Shown here piece after piece: positions 7,081-14,992 of a stretch of DNA of 22,249 bases; the stretch's first letter is position 1, and every line of letters begins with the position of its first letter. The notes under the pieces are model-generated. The model was given only the letters and a program-made list of their open reading frames with translations. It was not told where the DNA came from and did no database searches. This DNA comes from CAYPTB01 sp964413535. GTDB taxonomy: Bacteria; Planctomycetota; UBA1135; GCA-002686595. The stretch is taken from NCBI GenBank assembly GCA_964413535.1, contig CAYPTB010000038.1, forward strand, positions 1 through 22,249, in the 5' to 3' direction. Position numbers and translations under genes: made by a program.

Positions 7081-8493
7081 TCACTTCGGCCGGAGCAGGC
7101 TCACCAGGAACATCTGTGACGCGATTCCCTGCGTCGCTCCGCTCGCGACCCAGCGCCGCGCACGCGCCTCCCCCAGGGGACGAGCGCCGCCCTTCCGGGA
7201 GAGTTCGACGAGCGCGCGCTGCACGGAGCGCGGGCTCGCCCCGATCGCGAGCGATAGGTCGCGCGCCGCCCAGGCCTGCCCATCCGCGAGCAACGCGGTG
7301 AGGGCCGAGTCCCCAGTCAGGAGCTCGACGCGCACGACCGCCGCGCCCGCTCCCACCGCGAGGCGCCAGGCATGCCGGCGCGCCTCGATGCGCGCTCCGC
7401 CCGGCAGCAGCCGCCGCAGTCGGCCGATCTCGACGCGGCAGCGCTCGCGATGCGATTCGTCGCCCGCCGGCCCGTCGAAGACGCGCGCGACGAGCTCGTC
7501 GGAGGAGAGCTCGCCCGGCCAGGCCCGCGCGAGCTCGACGAGCAGCGCGAACGGGACTTCGCGCCCGGAGAGGTCGACCGCGTCCTCGCCGCAGAAGGCC
7601 GCGCGCCGCGCGATCGCGTCGACGACGAGCCAGCGCCGACACCCAGCGTCGGAGGTCCGCTCGCGCTCTGCGCCTCGCTCGCGACCGGGCCCGTCCCCGG
7701 CGCCGGCGTCCGCGACGACTTCGATCGGGAGCCTCCCCCCGCCGCGGAACACCGCCGCGAGCGCGGGCAGGGCGAGCTCGACCGTGCGCTCGCCCACCGC
7801 GAGCCGGGCGAGCGGCAGCGCGAGGCCCGCGCGGTGCAGATCGAGCTCGGCGGCGAGCATCGGGTGCTCCTCGCGCGCGAGCTCGGCCAGCGCCCGATCG
7901 AGCGCCGCGAGCGCCTCTTCCGCCGACAGCTCGCGCACCGACGCCGCGGCGCGCGCGAGCTCGAAGGCCGCGCGCAGCACGGGACGGTCCAGGGTGGCGC
8001 CCCCCGCGGCGCGGGCGAGGTCCGCGCGCGCCTCGTCGACCGAGCCGACGAGCAACAGGATGCGCGCGCGCACGAGCCGCGCCCACGCGGCGTTCCGATC
8101 GTCCCCGACCGCGTCGAGCTCGTCCGCCGCGGCGGCCAGGGCCTCGAGCGCGGTCCCGAGCTCGCGCCGCGCCGCCGCGATCTCCGCCAGCGCGGCCAAC
8201 GCCCGCGCGCGGTACAGCGGCTCGCCGGCGAACGCCTGGGCGGCCGCGCGCAGCTCCGCCGTCGCCGCATCGAACTCCTGGAGCTGCGCGAACGCGATCC
8301 CGCGCAGGGCGCGCGCGTGCGCGCCCTCGTCCCCCGCGACGAGGTTGAGCGCGCTCAGCGGATCGCCCCGCGCGAGAGCTTCGGCGGCCTGTACATGGTG
8401 CGTGGCGGGATCCACCCCGCCACGATATCCGCGCGCGTCCGAGCGTCCGCCGGAAGTCTCGGCGCTTGGATCGGAACGATGGGGATCGCCCAT
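7081..8493 (-). CDS. TPR-containing transcriptional regulator with an OmpR/SARP-type winged helix and a second C-terminal HTH
   Basis: 470 residues. Residues about 35-240 are Ala/Leu-rich antiparallel helices of TPR type. Residues about 287-380 match an OmpR/SARP winged helix: an entry strand (RWLVVD), VDLSGREVPFALLVELA, the GELSSDELVARVF helix, the RCRVEIGRLRRLL recognition helix, and a final strand (ARRHAWRLA). A second helix-turn-helix follows at about 397-450 (ALLADGQAWAARDLSLAIGASPRSVQRALVEL), of MarR/replacement-type appearance. There is no receiver domain or membrane segment, so an internal signal or partner must be sensed, perhaps through the TPR part. The ATG at 8493 is my choice; a GTG at 8415 is an alternative, and neither has a strong Shine-Dalgarno sequence. 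It is divergent from the VUT transporter and precedes the beta-propeller gene. Targets are unknown; local control is plausible. Confidence 0.72.
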   Translation of the reverse strand: MGDPHRSDPSAETSGGRSDARGYRGGVDPATHHVQAAEALARGDPLSALNLVAGDEGAHARALRGIAFAQLQEFDAATAELRAAAQAFAGEPLYRARALAALAEIAAARRELGTALEALAAAADELDAVGDDRNAAWARLVRARILLLVGSVDEARADLARAAGGATLDRPVLRAAFELARAAASVRELSAEEALAALDRALAELAREEHPMLAAELDLHRAGLALPLARLAVGERTVELALPALAAVFRGGGRLPIEVVADAGAGDGPGRERGAERERTSDAGCRRWLVVDAIARRAAFCGEDAVDLSGREVPFALLVELARAWPGELSSDELVARVFDGPAGDESHRERCRVEIGRLRRLLPGGARIEARRHAWRLAVGAGAAVVRVELLTGDSALTALLADGQAWAARDLSLAIGASPRSVQRALVELSRKGGARPLGEARARRWVASGATQGIASQMFLVSLLRPK

Positions 8494-8646
8494 CGGATCG
8501 GGGGCCTTCCGGCTCGATCTGCATCCGAGAGCGCCTCGCGGCGTTACACCATTCGCAGGGAGTTCCCACGACCTGCCGCGGGCGACCTCGGTTTCTCCCC
8601 TCGTCCTTGCTCCGCTGCCGCCGGCGCGGCTACAAGCCGCCGACGC

Positions 8647-9423
8647 ATGGCGCCCTTCGAACCCGTCGCGCGCAGGCAGGCGCTGCTGCTCGCGCTGCTC
8701 GCGCTGTTCGTCGGGTTCTTCGTGAGCGCAGAGATGCTCGGGGCGAAGCTGTGGGCCTTCACCCTGTTCGGCATCGGCCCGGTGAACCTCGGGCTCGGCG
8801 AGGGCGAGAGGTTCGTGGCGACCGCCGGGATCTTCGCCTTCCCGCTGACCTTCATCCTGACGGACGTCGTCAACGAGTACTTCGGCCGCCGCTACGTGCG
8901 CCTCTTCACGTGGCTCTCGATCGCCGTGAACGTGGTGCTGCAGCCGGTCATCCAAGCCGCGATCCGCGCGCCCACCGTGAGCTTCACGGACGTCGAGGCC
9001 GACGTGATCCACGACGCCTACGCGCTCGCGCTCGGCCAGACGTGGACGATCGTCGCCGCTAGCCTCGTGGCCTTCGCGATCGCCCAGTACGTCGACGTCG
9101 CCGTCTTCACCTGGTTGCGGCGGCGCACGGGCGGCAAGCTCTTGTGGCTGCGCGCCCAGGGCAGCACGGTCGCGAGCCAGGTGATCGACACCTTCGTCGT
9201 GATCTTCCTGGCCTTCGTGATCCTGCCGGCAGCCATCGGCCGCGAGCCGATGTCGACCGCGGACGCGGCGAACATCTCCATCACGAATTACGCCTACAAG
9301 TTCCTGATCGCCGTGGCGATCACGCCGCTGCTCTACGTCGCGCACGCCTCCGTCGAGGGCTGGCTCGGCCGCGACGAAGCGGAGCGCCTGGCGCACGAAG
9401 CGCACCGTACGGATCCGCCCTGA
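8647..9423 (+). CDS. VUT family queuosine precursor transporter (YhhQ-like)
   Basis: 258 residues with about six hydrophobic helices, the length and pattern of the YhhQ/VUT family. The segment FPLTFILTDVVNEYFG (residues 65-80) is the conserved FPxTxxxxDxxxExxG signature. Further conserved parts are the polar TM stretch QGSTVASQVIDTFVVIF and the C-terminal ANYAYK-like ITNYAYKFLIAV. E. coli YhhQ imports 7-cyano-7-deazaguanine or 7-aminomethyl-7-deazaguanine for the tRNA base queuosine. No que or tgt genes are in the window. The ATG at 8647 begins the first plausible N terminus; longer upstream frames overlap the divergent regulator. The 153-base divergent region shows no preQ1-type riboswitch that I can recognise. 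Confidence 0.88.
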   Translation: MAPFEPVARRQALLLALLALFVGFFVSAEMLGAKLWAFTLFGIGPVNLGLGEGERFVATAGIFAFPLTFILTDVVNEYFGRRYVRLFTWLSIAVNVVLQPVIQAAIRAPTVSFTDVEADVIHDAYALALGQTWTIVAASLVAFAIAQYVDVAVFTWLRRRTGGKLLWLRAQGSTVASQVIDTFVVIFLAFVILPAAIGREPMSTADAANISITNYAYKFLIAVAITPLLYVAHASVEGWLGRDEAERLAHEAHRTDPP

Positions 9424-9547
9424 CGGGCGGTGGCGGATCCGCCCTCCGCGCTCGCTGCAAGCCATGCCGGGCGAACGCGCTCTCCGCGCCGTCCCGGACG
9501 GGACTGGGGTAGGATCTCCGTCGCAACGACTCCCAGTGCACGAGCTC

Positions 9548-9552
9548 GGAGG
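9548..9552 (+). promoter_or_regulatory. Shine-Dalgarno GGAGG that decides the TPR-CHAT start
   Basis: GGAGG ends six bases before the ATG at 9559. The frame stays open upstream to a GTG at 9430, but that extension lacks such a site, so the ATG is preferred. Confidence 0.6.
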
Positions 9553-9558
9553 CCCGCC

Positions 9559-12500
9559 ATGCTGCTCGCTCTCGCCGCGATCCTCTGCACGAAATGGGAC
9601 GGCGGCGCGTTCGCGCAAGGAACCGAACCCGCGGTCGCGACCGTGCCGGAGTCGGCGATCGAGGAGGCGCGGCGCGCGCTCGAGCGCGGCGATGCAGCCC
9701 AGGCGCGGGGCGAGGATGCCGGCGTACGAACAGAGGCGGCGCGCGTCATCGAGCTCTTCGCCGAGCTATCGGTCGAGGAGCTGACGGCGCAGGTCGCGAG
9801 CTTCTTGAATCGAGCCGCGCGCCTGGCCTACGCGGCCAAGGGATCGCACGAAGCTCGCACGGCGTGGAGTCGAGCCCTGCAGTTCTGCGAGCGCACGTAT
9901 CCCGCCGACGACGCGCACACAGCCGCGACGAGGCTCAACCTCGCGAATACGCTGGCCGATCTGGGCGATCACGCCGGCGCCCGCGCCCTCGAGGAAGCGG
10001 CGGTCGCGAGCTTCGAGCGTACGCTGCCCGCGGACCACACCAACCTCGCGCTCGCACGGACGAACCTGGCGAAGACGTCGAGGCAATTGGGCGACTTCGC
10101 GCGAGCCCGCGAGCTCCTCGAATCGGTCGTCGCGAGCTACGAGCGAACGCTCCCGGTCGACCACCGCAATCTCCTCGCGGTCCGCCTCGATCTCGCCGTC
10201 GCCGTTCAGGAGCTGGGCGAGCCGCGGCGAGCCCACGAGATCCTCGAGGCCGTGCTCGCCGTCTACGAGCGCACGGTCCCGCCCGATCACATCGACCTGG
10301 TGCGACCCCGTCAGCTCCTCGGGCTGTGCAAGAAGGACCTGGGCGATCTCGACGGCGCGCGCGTGCTGCAAGAGTCGCTCGTCGCGAGCTGCGCGCGAAC
10401 GCTCCCGCCGGACGCTCTAGTGCTGCTCGGCGCCCAGCACAACCTCGCGAACACGCTCCACTCGTTGGGCGATCTGGGGGAAGCGCGCGCGATCAGGGAG
10501 GCGGTGCTCGCCGCCTACGCCCGGACCCTCCCCGAAGGGCATCCCGAGCTCCTCTCGGCGAAGCAGAGCCTCGCAATCTCGCTGAAGGTCATGGGCGAGC
10601 TCCAAAGCGCCCGCGAGCTGGAGGAGTCCGTGCTCGAGGTCTACGAGCGCACGCTTCCGGCGAGCCATACGGCGCTGCTCCATGCACAGCACAACCTCGC
10701 GAGCATCCTGGAGGCCCTGGGCGACCTGTCCGGCGCCCGCGCCCTCGAGGAGACCGTGCTCGAAGCCTGCGAGGCAAATCTCCCCGAGGGTCACCCGTTC
10801 CTGCTCGCCGCGCGCGTGAATCTCGCCGGCACGTTGGCCAAGTTCGGCGATCGAGACGGCGCGCGGGCCCTCTTCGAGGCCGTGCTCGAAAGTTACGAGC
10901 GCACCTTGCCAGCCGAGCACCCGAACGTCCTCGGCGTTCGGCAGAACCTCGCGACCCTGCTCGAGAAGATGGGCGATCCGGTCGGCGCGCGTGCGCAAAT
11001 CGAGGCCGTGCTCGCCGTCTACGAGCGAACGCTCCCGGCAGAGCATCCCGAGTTCCTGCGGGCGCGCCAGATCCTGGCCATGGTTTCGAGGCGCATCGGC
11101 GACCTCCAGGCCGCACGCGCGAACTTGGAGACCGTGCTCGCGGCCTTCGAGCGGACGATGCCCGAAGACGATCCCAATCGGCTGCGCGCGCAGCTGAATC
11201 TCGCCACGGTCTTGAGGGAATCGGGCGAACGCGAGAGGGCCTTGGAGCTGCAGGAAATCGTGCTCGGGATTCGCGAGCGGCTTCTCCCCGCCGACCATCC
11301 CGACGTCCTGCTCGCGCAAGAGCACCTGGCCAAGACCGTCTTCGAGATGGGCGACGCCGATCGCGCCCGCGCGCTGGCGCTCGATCTCGCGCACCGGATG
11401 CTCGGCCGGCTCCGCGGAGTCTGCGCGCTCTCGCCGCGCGAGGCGCGCGAGGCCGTGGTCGCCGAGCAGCCTCGGCTAGCGCTCGTCCGATGCCTCACGG
11501 TCGAGCCGGCGAGTCGGGACGTTCGGCTCGCGCGCTTCGAATTGGCCGAGACGATGCGTCACGTCTCGAGCGGGTCGGTCCGCGTCGGCGAGACGCAGGA
11601 TGCCGAGCGCGCGTTGCTCCAGACTCGGATCGCCGAGCTGCGCGAACGGCTCGGCAACCTCGTGGCCGGCGGTCCGCGGGGCAGGACAGCCGAGGAGTTC
11701 GACGCCGAGGTCTCGGCACTGGCCATGGAGCGCGACGCGCTCGAGCGTCGCCTTCCGGAGGGAAGCCTCCGGTTCGCCGTCATCCGGCCCGACGAACTCG
11801 CGCGCGCCCTCCCCGAGAGCTCGGCAGTCGTGGGCTTCCTGCGCTGCACGGTCGGAGCGCTCGAAGCGGACTCGGGACGGATCGGAACGGCGCGCGAGGT
11901 GTTCGCCGCGCACGTGCTCTCTCCGGACGGGATGCTAGCCGAAGTAGAGCTCGGACCCGTACACGAGGTCGAAGGGCTCGTGCACGCTTGGCGCGCGGCG
12001 TTGGAGCGGCCGGCCGACCGCGGAATCACGGCGTCCGAACCCGACGTCGACCGCGAACGCGCTGCGGGAGAAGCCTTGCGCGAGCGCGTGCTAGACCCCG
12101 TGCTCGAGCTCTCCGGCGCAGGGACCACGACGCTCTTCGTGTGCCTCGACGATCTCCTGTTCCTCGTTCCTCTCGACGCGCTCCCCCTCGGCGAGGAGCG
12201 CGTCGGCGATCGCTACCGGATCGTGCAGCAGACCTCCTTCGGACGTCTGCTCGCGCCCAGACGGACGTCCGTCGCAGAGCCCGGCTTGCTGGCCGTGGGC
12301 GGTGTGGACTTCGGCGCGGAGGTGGGTGGGGATCCGCACCTTTGGGACTTCCCCTCCCCTCCGCTCGGGAGCACGGCCCGCTCCACCTTCGCGCCGCTCT
12401 TGCAGACACGCGTCGAGGTCGAAGCGGCGGCGCTCCTGTTCGAGCGTGCATTCCACGGCGAGGTCGAGCTCCTGACGGGAGCGCTGGCGAGCAAGACGGC

Positions 12501-13062
12501 TTTCCGCGAGCTCGCCCCGGGGAAGCGCTTCGTCCACGCAGCCACCCACGGCTGGTTCGCGCAGGGCGACGTCCCCTCGCACTTGGATCTCGGAACGCAG
12601 GACGTGCTCCGCGATTCGCTCGACTCGCGCGATGCCACGAAGGGGTTCGCGCCATGGACGCTGTGCGGACTCGCGCTCGCCGGCGCCAACCGCGGCGGGG
12701 ATTCGCGCGGGCGCGTGGCGGGGATCCTCACCGCGGAAGAGCTCGCGGGCGTGGATCTTTCCGCGTGCGAGCTCGCCGTGCTCTCCGCCTGCGGGACGAA
12801 CGTCGGCCCGCTGCGCGCTGGAGCCGGCATCCAATCCCTCCAGACGGCGCTGCACGCGGCCGGCGCACGCACGGCGATCACGAGCCTCTGGAAGGTCGAC
12901 GACGCGGCCACGCGCAGGCTGATGGAGCTCTTCTACACGTACTCGTGGCTCGAAGGCATTCCCAAGGCCGAGGCACTCTGGCGAGCGAAGCGCGATCTAC
13001 GGAGGGAAGGTCATTCGCCTGTCGATTGGGCTGCTTGGGTGCTCTCCGGGGACCCTTCGTGA
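9559..13062 (+). CDS. TPR-CHAT protein: twelve 42-residue TPRs and a C-terminal CHAT (caspase-like) protease domain
   Basis: 1167 residues. Residues 1-20 look like a short signal sequence (MLLALAAILC, then an AFAQ site), although it lacks a basic n-region. Residues 108-611 are twelve consecutive 42-residue repeats with the core (F/Y)ERTLPxxHxxLLxARxNLAxxLxxxGDxxGARxLxExVL, i.e. kinesin-light-chain-like TPRs. A helical/coiled linker follows (about 640-750). The CHAT domain occupies about 850-1167, with FVCLDDLLFLVPLDALPL, the catalytic His in HAATHGW (His997) and the catalytic Cys in LSACGT (Cys1078), ending with SLWKVDDAAT and WAAWVLSGDPS. CHAT proteases cut partner proteins after activation, for example TPR-CHAT in Craspase and separase-like enzymes. 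The TPR array probably binds a trigger or substrate, neither of which is evident nearby. It sits alone between the VUT and transaldolase genes. Confidence 0.9.
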   Translation: MLLALAAILCTKWDGGAFAQGTEPAVATVPESAIEEARRALERGDAAQARGEDAGVRTEAARVIELFAELSVEELTAQVASFLNRAARLAYAAKGSHEARTAWSRALQFCERTYPADDAHTAATRLNLANTLADLGDHAGARALEEAAVASFERTLPADHTNLALARTNLAKTSRQLGDFARARELLESVVASYERTLPVDHRNLLAVRLDLAVAVQELGEPRRAHEILEAVLAVYERTVPPDHIDLVRPRQLLGLCKKDLGDLDGARVLQESLVASCARTLPPDALVLLGAQHNLANTLHSLGDLGEARAIREAVLAAYARTLPEGHPELLSAKQSLAISLKVMGELQSARELEESVLEVYERTLPASHTALLHAQHNLASILEALGDLSGARALEETVLEACEANLPEGHPFLLAARVNLAGTLAKFGDRDGARALFEAVLESYERTLPAEHPNVLGVRQNLATLLEKMGDPVGARAQIEAVLAVYERTLPAEHPEFLRARQILAMVSRRIGDLQAARANLETVLAAFERTMPEDDPNRLRAQLNLATVLRESGERERALELQEIVLGIRERLLPADHPDVLLAQEHLAKTVFEMGDADRARALALDLAHRMLGRLRGVCALSPREAREAVVAEQPRLALVRCLTVEPASRDVRLARFELAETMRHVSSGSVRVGETQDAERALLQTRIAELRERLGNLVAGGPRGRTAEEFDAEVSALAMERDALERRLPEGSLRFAVIRPDELARALPESSAVVGFLRCTVGALEADSGRIGTAREVFAAHVLSPDGMLAEVELGPVHEVEGLVHAWRAALERPADRGITASEPDVDRERAAGEALRERVLDPVLELSGAGTTTLFVCLDDLLFLVPLDALPLGEERVGDRYRIVQQTSFGRLLAPRRTSVAEPGLLAVGGVDFGAEVGGDPHLWDFPSPPLGSTARSTFAPLLQTRVEVEAAALLFERAFHGEVELLTGALASKTAFRELAPGKRFVHAATHGWFAQGDVPSHLDLGTQDVLRDSLDSRDATKGFAPWTLCGLALAGANRGGDSRGRVAGILTAEELAGVDLSACELAVLSACGTNVGPLRAGAGIQSLQTALHAAGARTAITSLWKVDDAATRRLMELFYTYSWLEGIPKAEALWRAKRDLRREGHSPVDWAAWVLSGDPS
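9880..11391 (+). repeat. Twelve tandem 126-bp units encoding the TPR array
   Basis: The protein repeats are exactly 42 residues without insertions, so the DNA is a perfect-phase 126-bp periodic array. Units share the phrase encoding YERTLP (recurring as TACGAGCG then ACG CT/TCCC at 126-bp steps). They have diverged at most other positions, implying old duplications under selection for register. Confidence 0.85.
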
Positions 13063-13152
13063 ATCTCCGCGGCGCGCTCCATCGCGTCCTCTCGATCGCG
13101 GCTAGAATCCGCGCGTGGCCCCGGACGTCCGTAGGAGAAGGAAAGGAACGCG

Positions 13153-14121
13153 ATGAACCTGCTCGAGCAGCTCAAGAAGCACACCGTCGTCGTCGCCGAC
13201 ACGGGCGACATCGACGCGATCGCCAAGTACACGCCGCGCGACGCGACCACCAATCCGTCGCTGCTCGCCAAGGCGGCCGAGATGGATCGCTACCAAGACC
13301 TCGTCGACGACGCGGTCGAGTTCGGGCGCGAGGAGGGGTCGAGCGACGCCGAGCGCGTGGATGCCACGATCGACAAGCTCTTCGTCAACTTCGGCGTCGA
13401 GATCCTCGGCATCATTCCCGGGCGCGTCTCCACCGAGGTCAGTGCGCGGCTCTCCTTCGACACGGAGGCGACGATTCGCAAGGCCGACCGGCTGATGGAG
13501 CTCTACGAGCAGGCTGGCATCGGTCCCGAGCGGATCCTGATCAAGATCGCGTCGACGTGGGAGGGCATCAAGGCCGCCGAGAAGCTCGAGAAGCGCGGCA
13601 TCCACTGCAACCTGACACTGCTCTTCGGCTTCGGCCAGGCGGTGGCCTGCGCCGAGGCAGGCGTGACGCTGATCAGCCCGTTCGTCGGCCGCATCTACGA
13701 CTGGTATCGGGTCAAGCAGAAGGTGGACGACATCCCGCTCGCGGACGACCCGGGCGTGTCGTCGGTGAAGCGCATCTACGACTACTACCGCAAGTACGGC
13801 TACGAGACCGAAGTGATGGGCGCGAGCTTCCGCAAGGCCGCGCAGGTGACGGCGCTCGCCGGCTGCGACCTCCTGACCATCTCGCCGCAGTTGCTCGAAG
13901 AGCTCCAGAAGGGCGAGGGCACGCTCGTTCCCGCACTCAACGCGAAGGCCGCGGCGAAGTCGGGCGAAGCGAAGTGGAGCATCGACGAAGAGCGCTTCCG
14001 CTGGGAGCTCAACGAGGACGCGATGGCGACCGAGAAGCTAGCGGAGGGCATCCGGAGCTTCAACGCGGACACCGTGAAGCTTGCGGCGTTCGTGGCCAAG
14101 CGCACGGGCGCACGGGTCTGA
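13153..14121 (+). CDS. tal: Transaldolase (TalB type)
   Basis: 322 residues, close to the usual 316-317 of E. coli TalB and colinear with it. It transfers a dihydroxyacetone unit between sugar phosphates (sedoheptulose-7-P + glyceraldehyde-3-P to erythrose-4-P + fructose-6-P) in the non-oxidative pentose phosphate pathway, in the cytosol. Seen: VVADTGD near the N terminus, DATTNPSL, PGRVSTEV, the Schiff-base lysine in ERILIKIASTW (Lys131), GIHCNLTLLFGF, ISPFVGRI.DWY, YETEVMGASFR and LAGCDLLTISP. The ATG at 13153 has an AGGAGAAGGAAAGG purine-rich ribosome site upstream. A hairpin with a T-run follows downstream. No other pentose phosphate gene is adjacent. Confidence 0.97.
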   Translation: MNLLEQLKKHTVVVADTGDIDAIAKYTPRDATTNPSLLAKAAEMDRYQDLVDDAVEFGREEGSSDAERVDATIDKLFVNFGVEILGIIPGRVSTEVSARLSFDTEATIRKADRLMELYEQAGIGPERILIKIASTWEGIKAAEKLEKRGIHCNLTLLFGFGQAVACAEAGVTLISPFVGRIYDWYRVKQKVDDIPLADDPGVSSVKRIYDYYRKYGYETEVMGASFRKAAQVTALAGCDLLTISPQLLEELQKGEGTLVPALNAKAAAKSGEAKWSIDEERFRWELNEDAMATEKLAEGIRSFNADTVKLAAFVAKRTGARV

Positions 14122-14201
14122 TGCCGAACGGCACAGGACGCCGGTCGATGCAGCGCGTGGGCAGGCGTGACGAGACACGCCGTGCTCCACCACTCCAGAT
14201 C

Positions 14202-14230
14202 CGAGACCCGCGATCGCAGGATCTCGTTTT
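14202..14230 (+). terminator. Probable intrinsic terminator after transaldolase
   Basis: CGAGA (14202-14206) pairs with TCTCG (14222-14226), extended inward by CC/GG around a bulge and a GCGATCGC core, and is followed directly by TTTTCT. It lies 80 bases after the tal stop, upstream of the next gene. Confidence 0.45.
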
Positions 14231-14292
14231 CTAGGCCGGCGGCAAGTCGGCTGCTTTCCGTTCGATTCGGTCACGTCCAGAGGAGGAAGGGT

Positions 14293-14856
14293 ATGGAAAC
14301 TTTGACGACACTTTGGCTGCCGATCCTGGTGTCGGCGGTGTTCGTCTTCATCGTGAGCTCGGTCATCCACATGGCCCTGCCCGTCCACAAGAAGGATTTC
14401 CAGAAGCTCGCGAGGGAAGACGAGTTGCTCGCCTCGATGCGCTTGCTCGGCGTGGAACCGGGGCAGTACATGTTCCCTTGTCCGACTTCGATGAAGGACA
14501 TGTCGTCGCCGGACATGCTGAAGAAGTACGCGCAGGGACCCGTCGGACAGTTGACGGTGCGACCGAACGGAACGCCGGCGATCGGGAAGAGCCTGGTGCA
14601 GTGGTTCGCGTATTCGATCGTGATCGCGCTCTTCGCGGGCTACGTGGGAACGCTTGCGCTCGCACCGGGAGCCGATTCGATGCAGGTCTTCCGCGTCACG
14701 GGCACGGTGGCGGTCCTGGGCTACGCCTTCTCCAACGTGTCGGACTCGATCTGGAAGGGCGCGAGCTGGATCACCACGGCGAAGTACGTCCTCGACGGGG
14801 TCGCCTACGGTCTCGTAACGGGGGCGGCGTTCGCCTGGCTCTGGCCGGCCGCCTGA
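14293..14856 (+). CDS. Hypothetical four-helix membrane protein
   Basis: 187 residues, not recognised. Four hydrophobic segments are visible: WLPILVSAVFVFIVSSVIHM (about 8-29), a segment near WFAYSIVIALFAGYVGTLAL (about 105-125), a third around VFRVTGTVAVLGYAFSNVSDSIW (about 135-157), and a C-terminal one ending FAWLWPAA. A soluble loop of about 70 residues after the first helix contains YMFPCPTSMKDM and Pro/Met-rich sequence. The first helix retains VIHMALPVHKKDF, with histidines that could bind metal or haem; this is speculation. The start is supported by AGGAGGAAGG just upstream of the ATG at 14293. It follows a probable terminator, so it is likely transcribed on its own, and it converges on the prolyl isomerase gene. 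Confidence 0.8.
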   Translation: METLTTLWLPILVSAVFVFIVSSVIHMALPVHKKDFQKLAREDELLASMRLLGVEPGQYMFPCPTSMKDMSSPDMLKKYAQGPVGQLTVRPNGTPAIGKSLVQWFAYSIVIALFAGYVGTLALAPGADSMQVFRVTGTVAVLGYAFSNVSDSIWKGASWITTAKYVLDGVAYGLVTGAAFAWLWPAA

Positions 14857-14992
14857 GCGCGTTTCTCAACGGGACCCGGATGACGGTTGCGTTCGACGGC
14901 GCCACGCTGCTCCAGGCGCGTCGGCGAAGTGCCCGGCCGATCCGCAGGCCTGGAACGAGCTTCGGAGTACCGGCGATTCCGTCGGCACTCGT

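Noticed and set aside
5777..8569. A 930-residue open frame on the minus strand
   Set aside because: It is Arg/Gly/Ala-rich without domain motifs and runs through the regulator and propeller genes in another frame; it is an artefact of high GC.
8494..8646. A preQ1/queuosine riboswitch upstream of the VUT transporter
   Set aside because: The gene function made it worth a look, but I could not find a convincing aptamer-like hairpin with an A-rich tail.
6083..8725. An 880-residue open frame on the plus strand
   Set aside because: It is Ser/Arg/Ala-rich and antisense to two well-supported genes; no recognisable domain.
9430..9558. N-terminal extension of the TPR-CHAT protein from GTG 9430
   Set aside because: It lacks a ribosome site and looks non-protein-like, while the ATG at 9559 has GGAGG at the right distance. 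It would add basic residues before the hydrophobic stretch, so I do not exclude it fully.
10417..11394. A minus-strand frame of 325 residues with its own 42-residue periodicity
   Set aside because: The periodicity is inherited from the 126-bp repeats of the TPR gene on the other strand.
9594..14234. A 1546-residue open frame overlapping the TPR-CHAT and transaldolase genes
   Set aside because: It is a shifted-frame shadow, extremely Arg-rich, while the other frame carries clear TPR, CHAT and transaldolase motifs.
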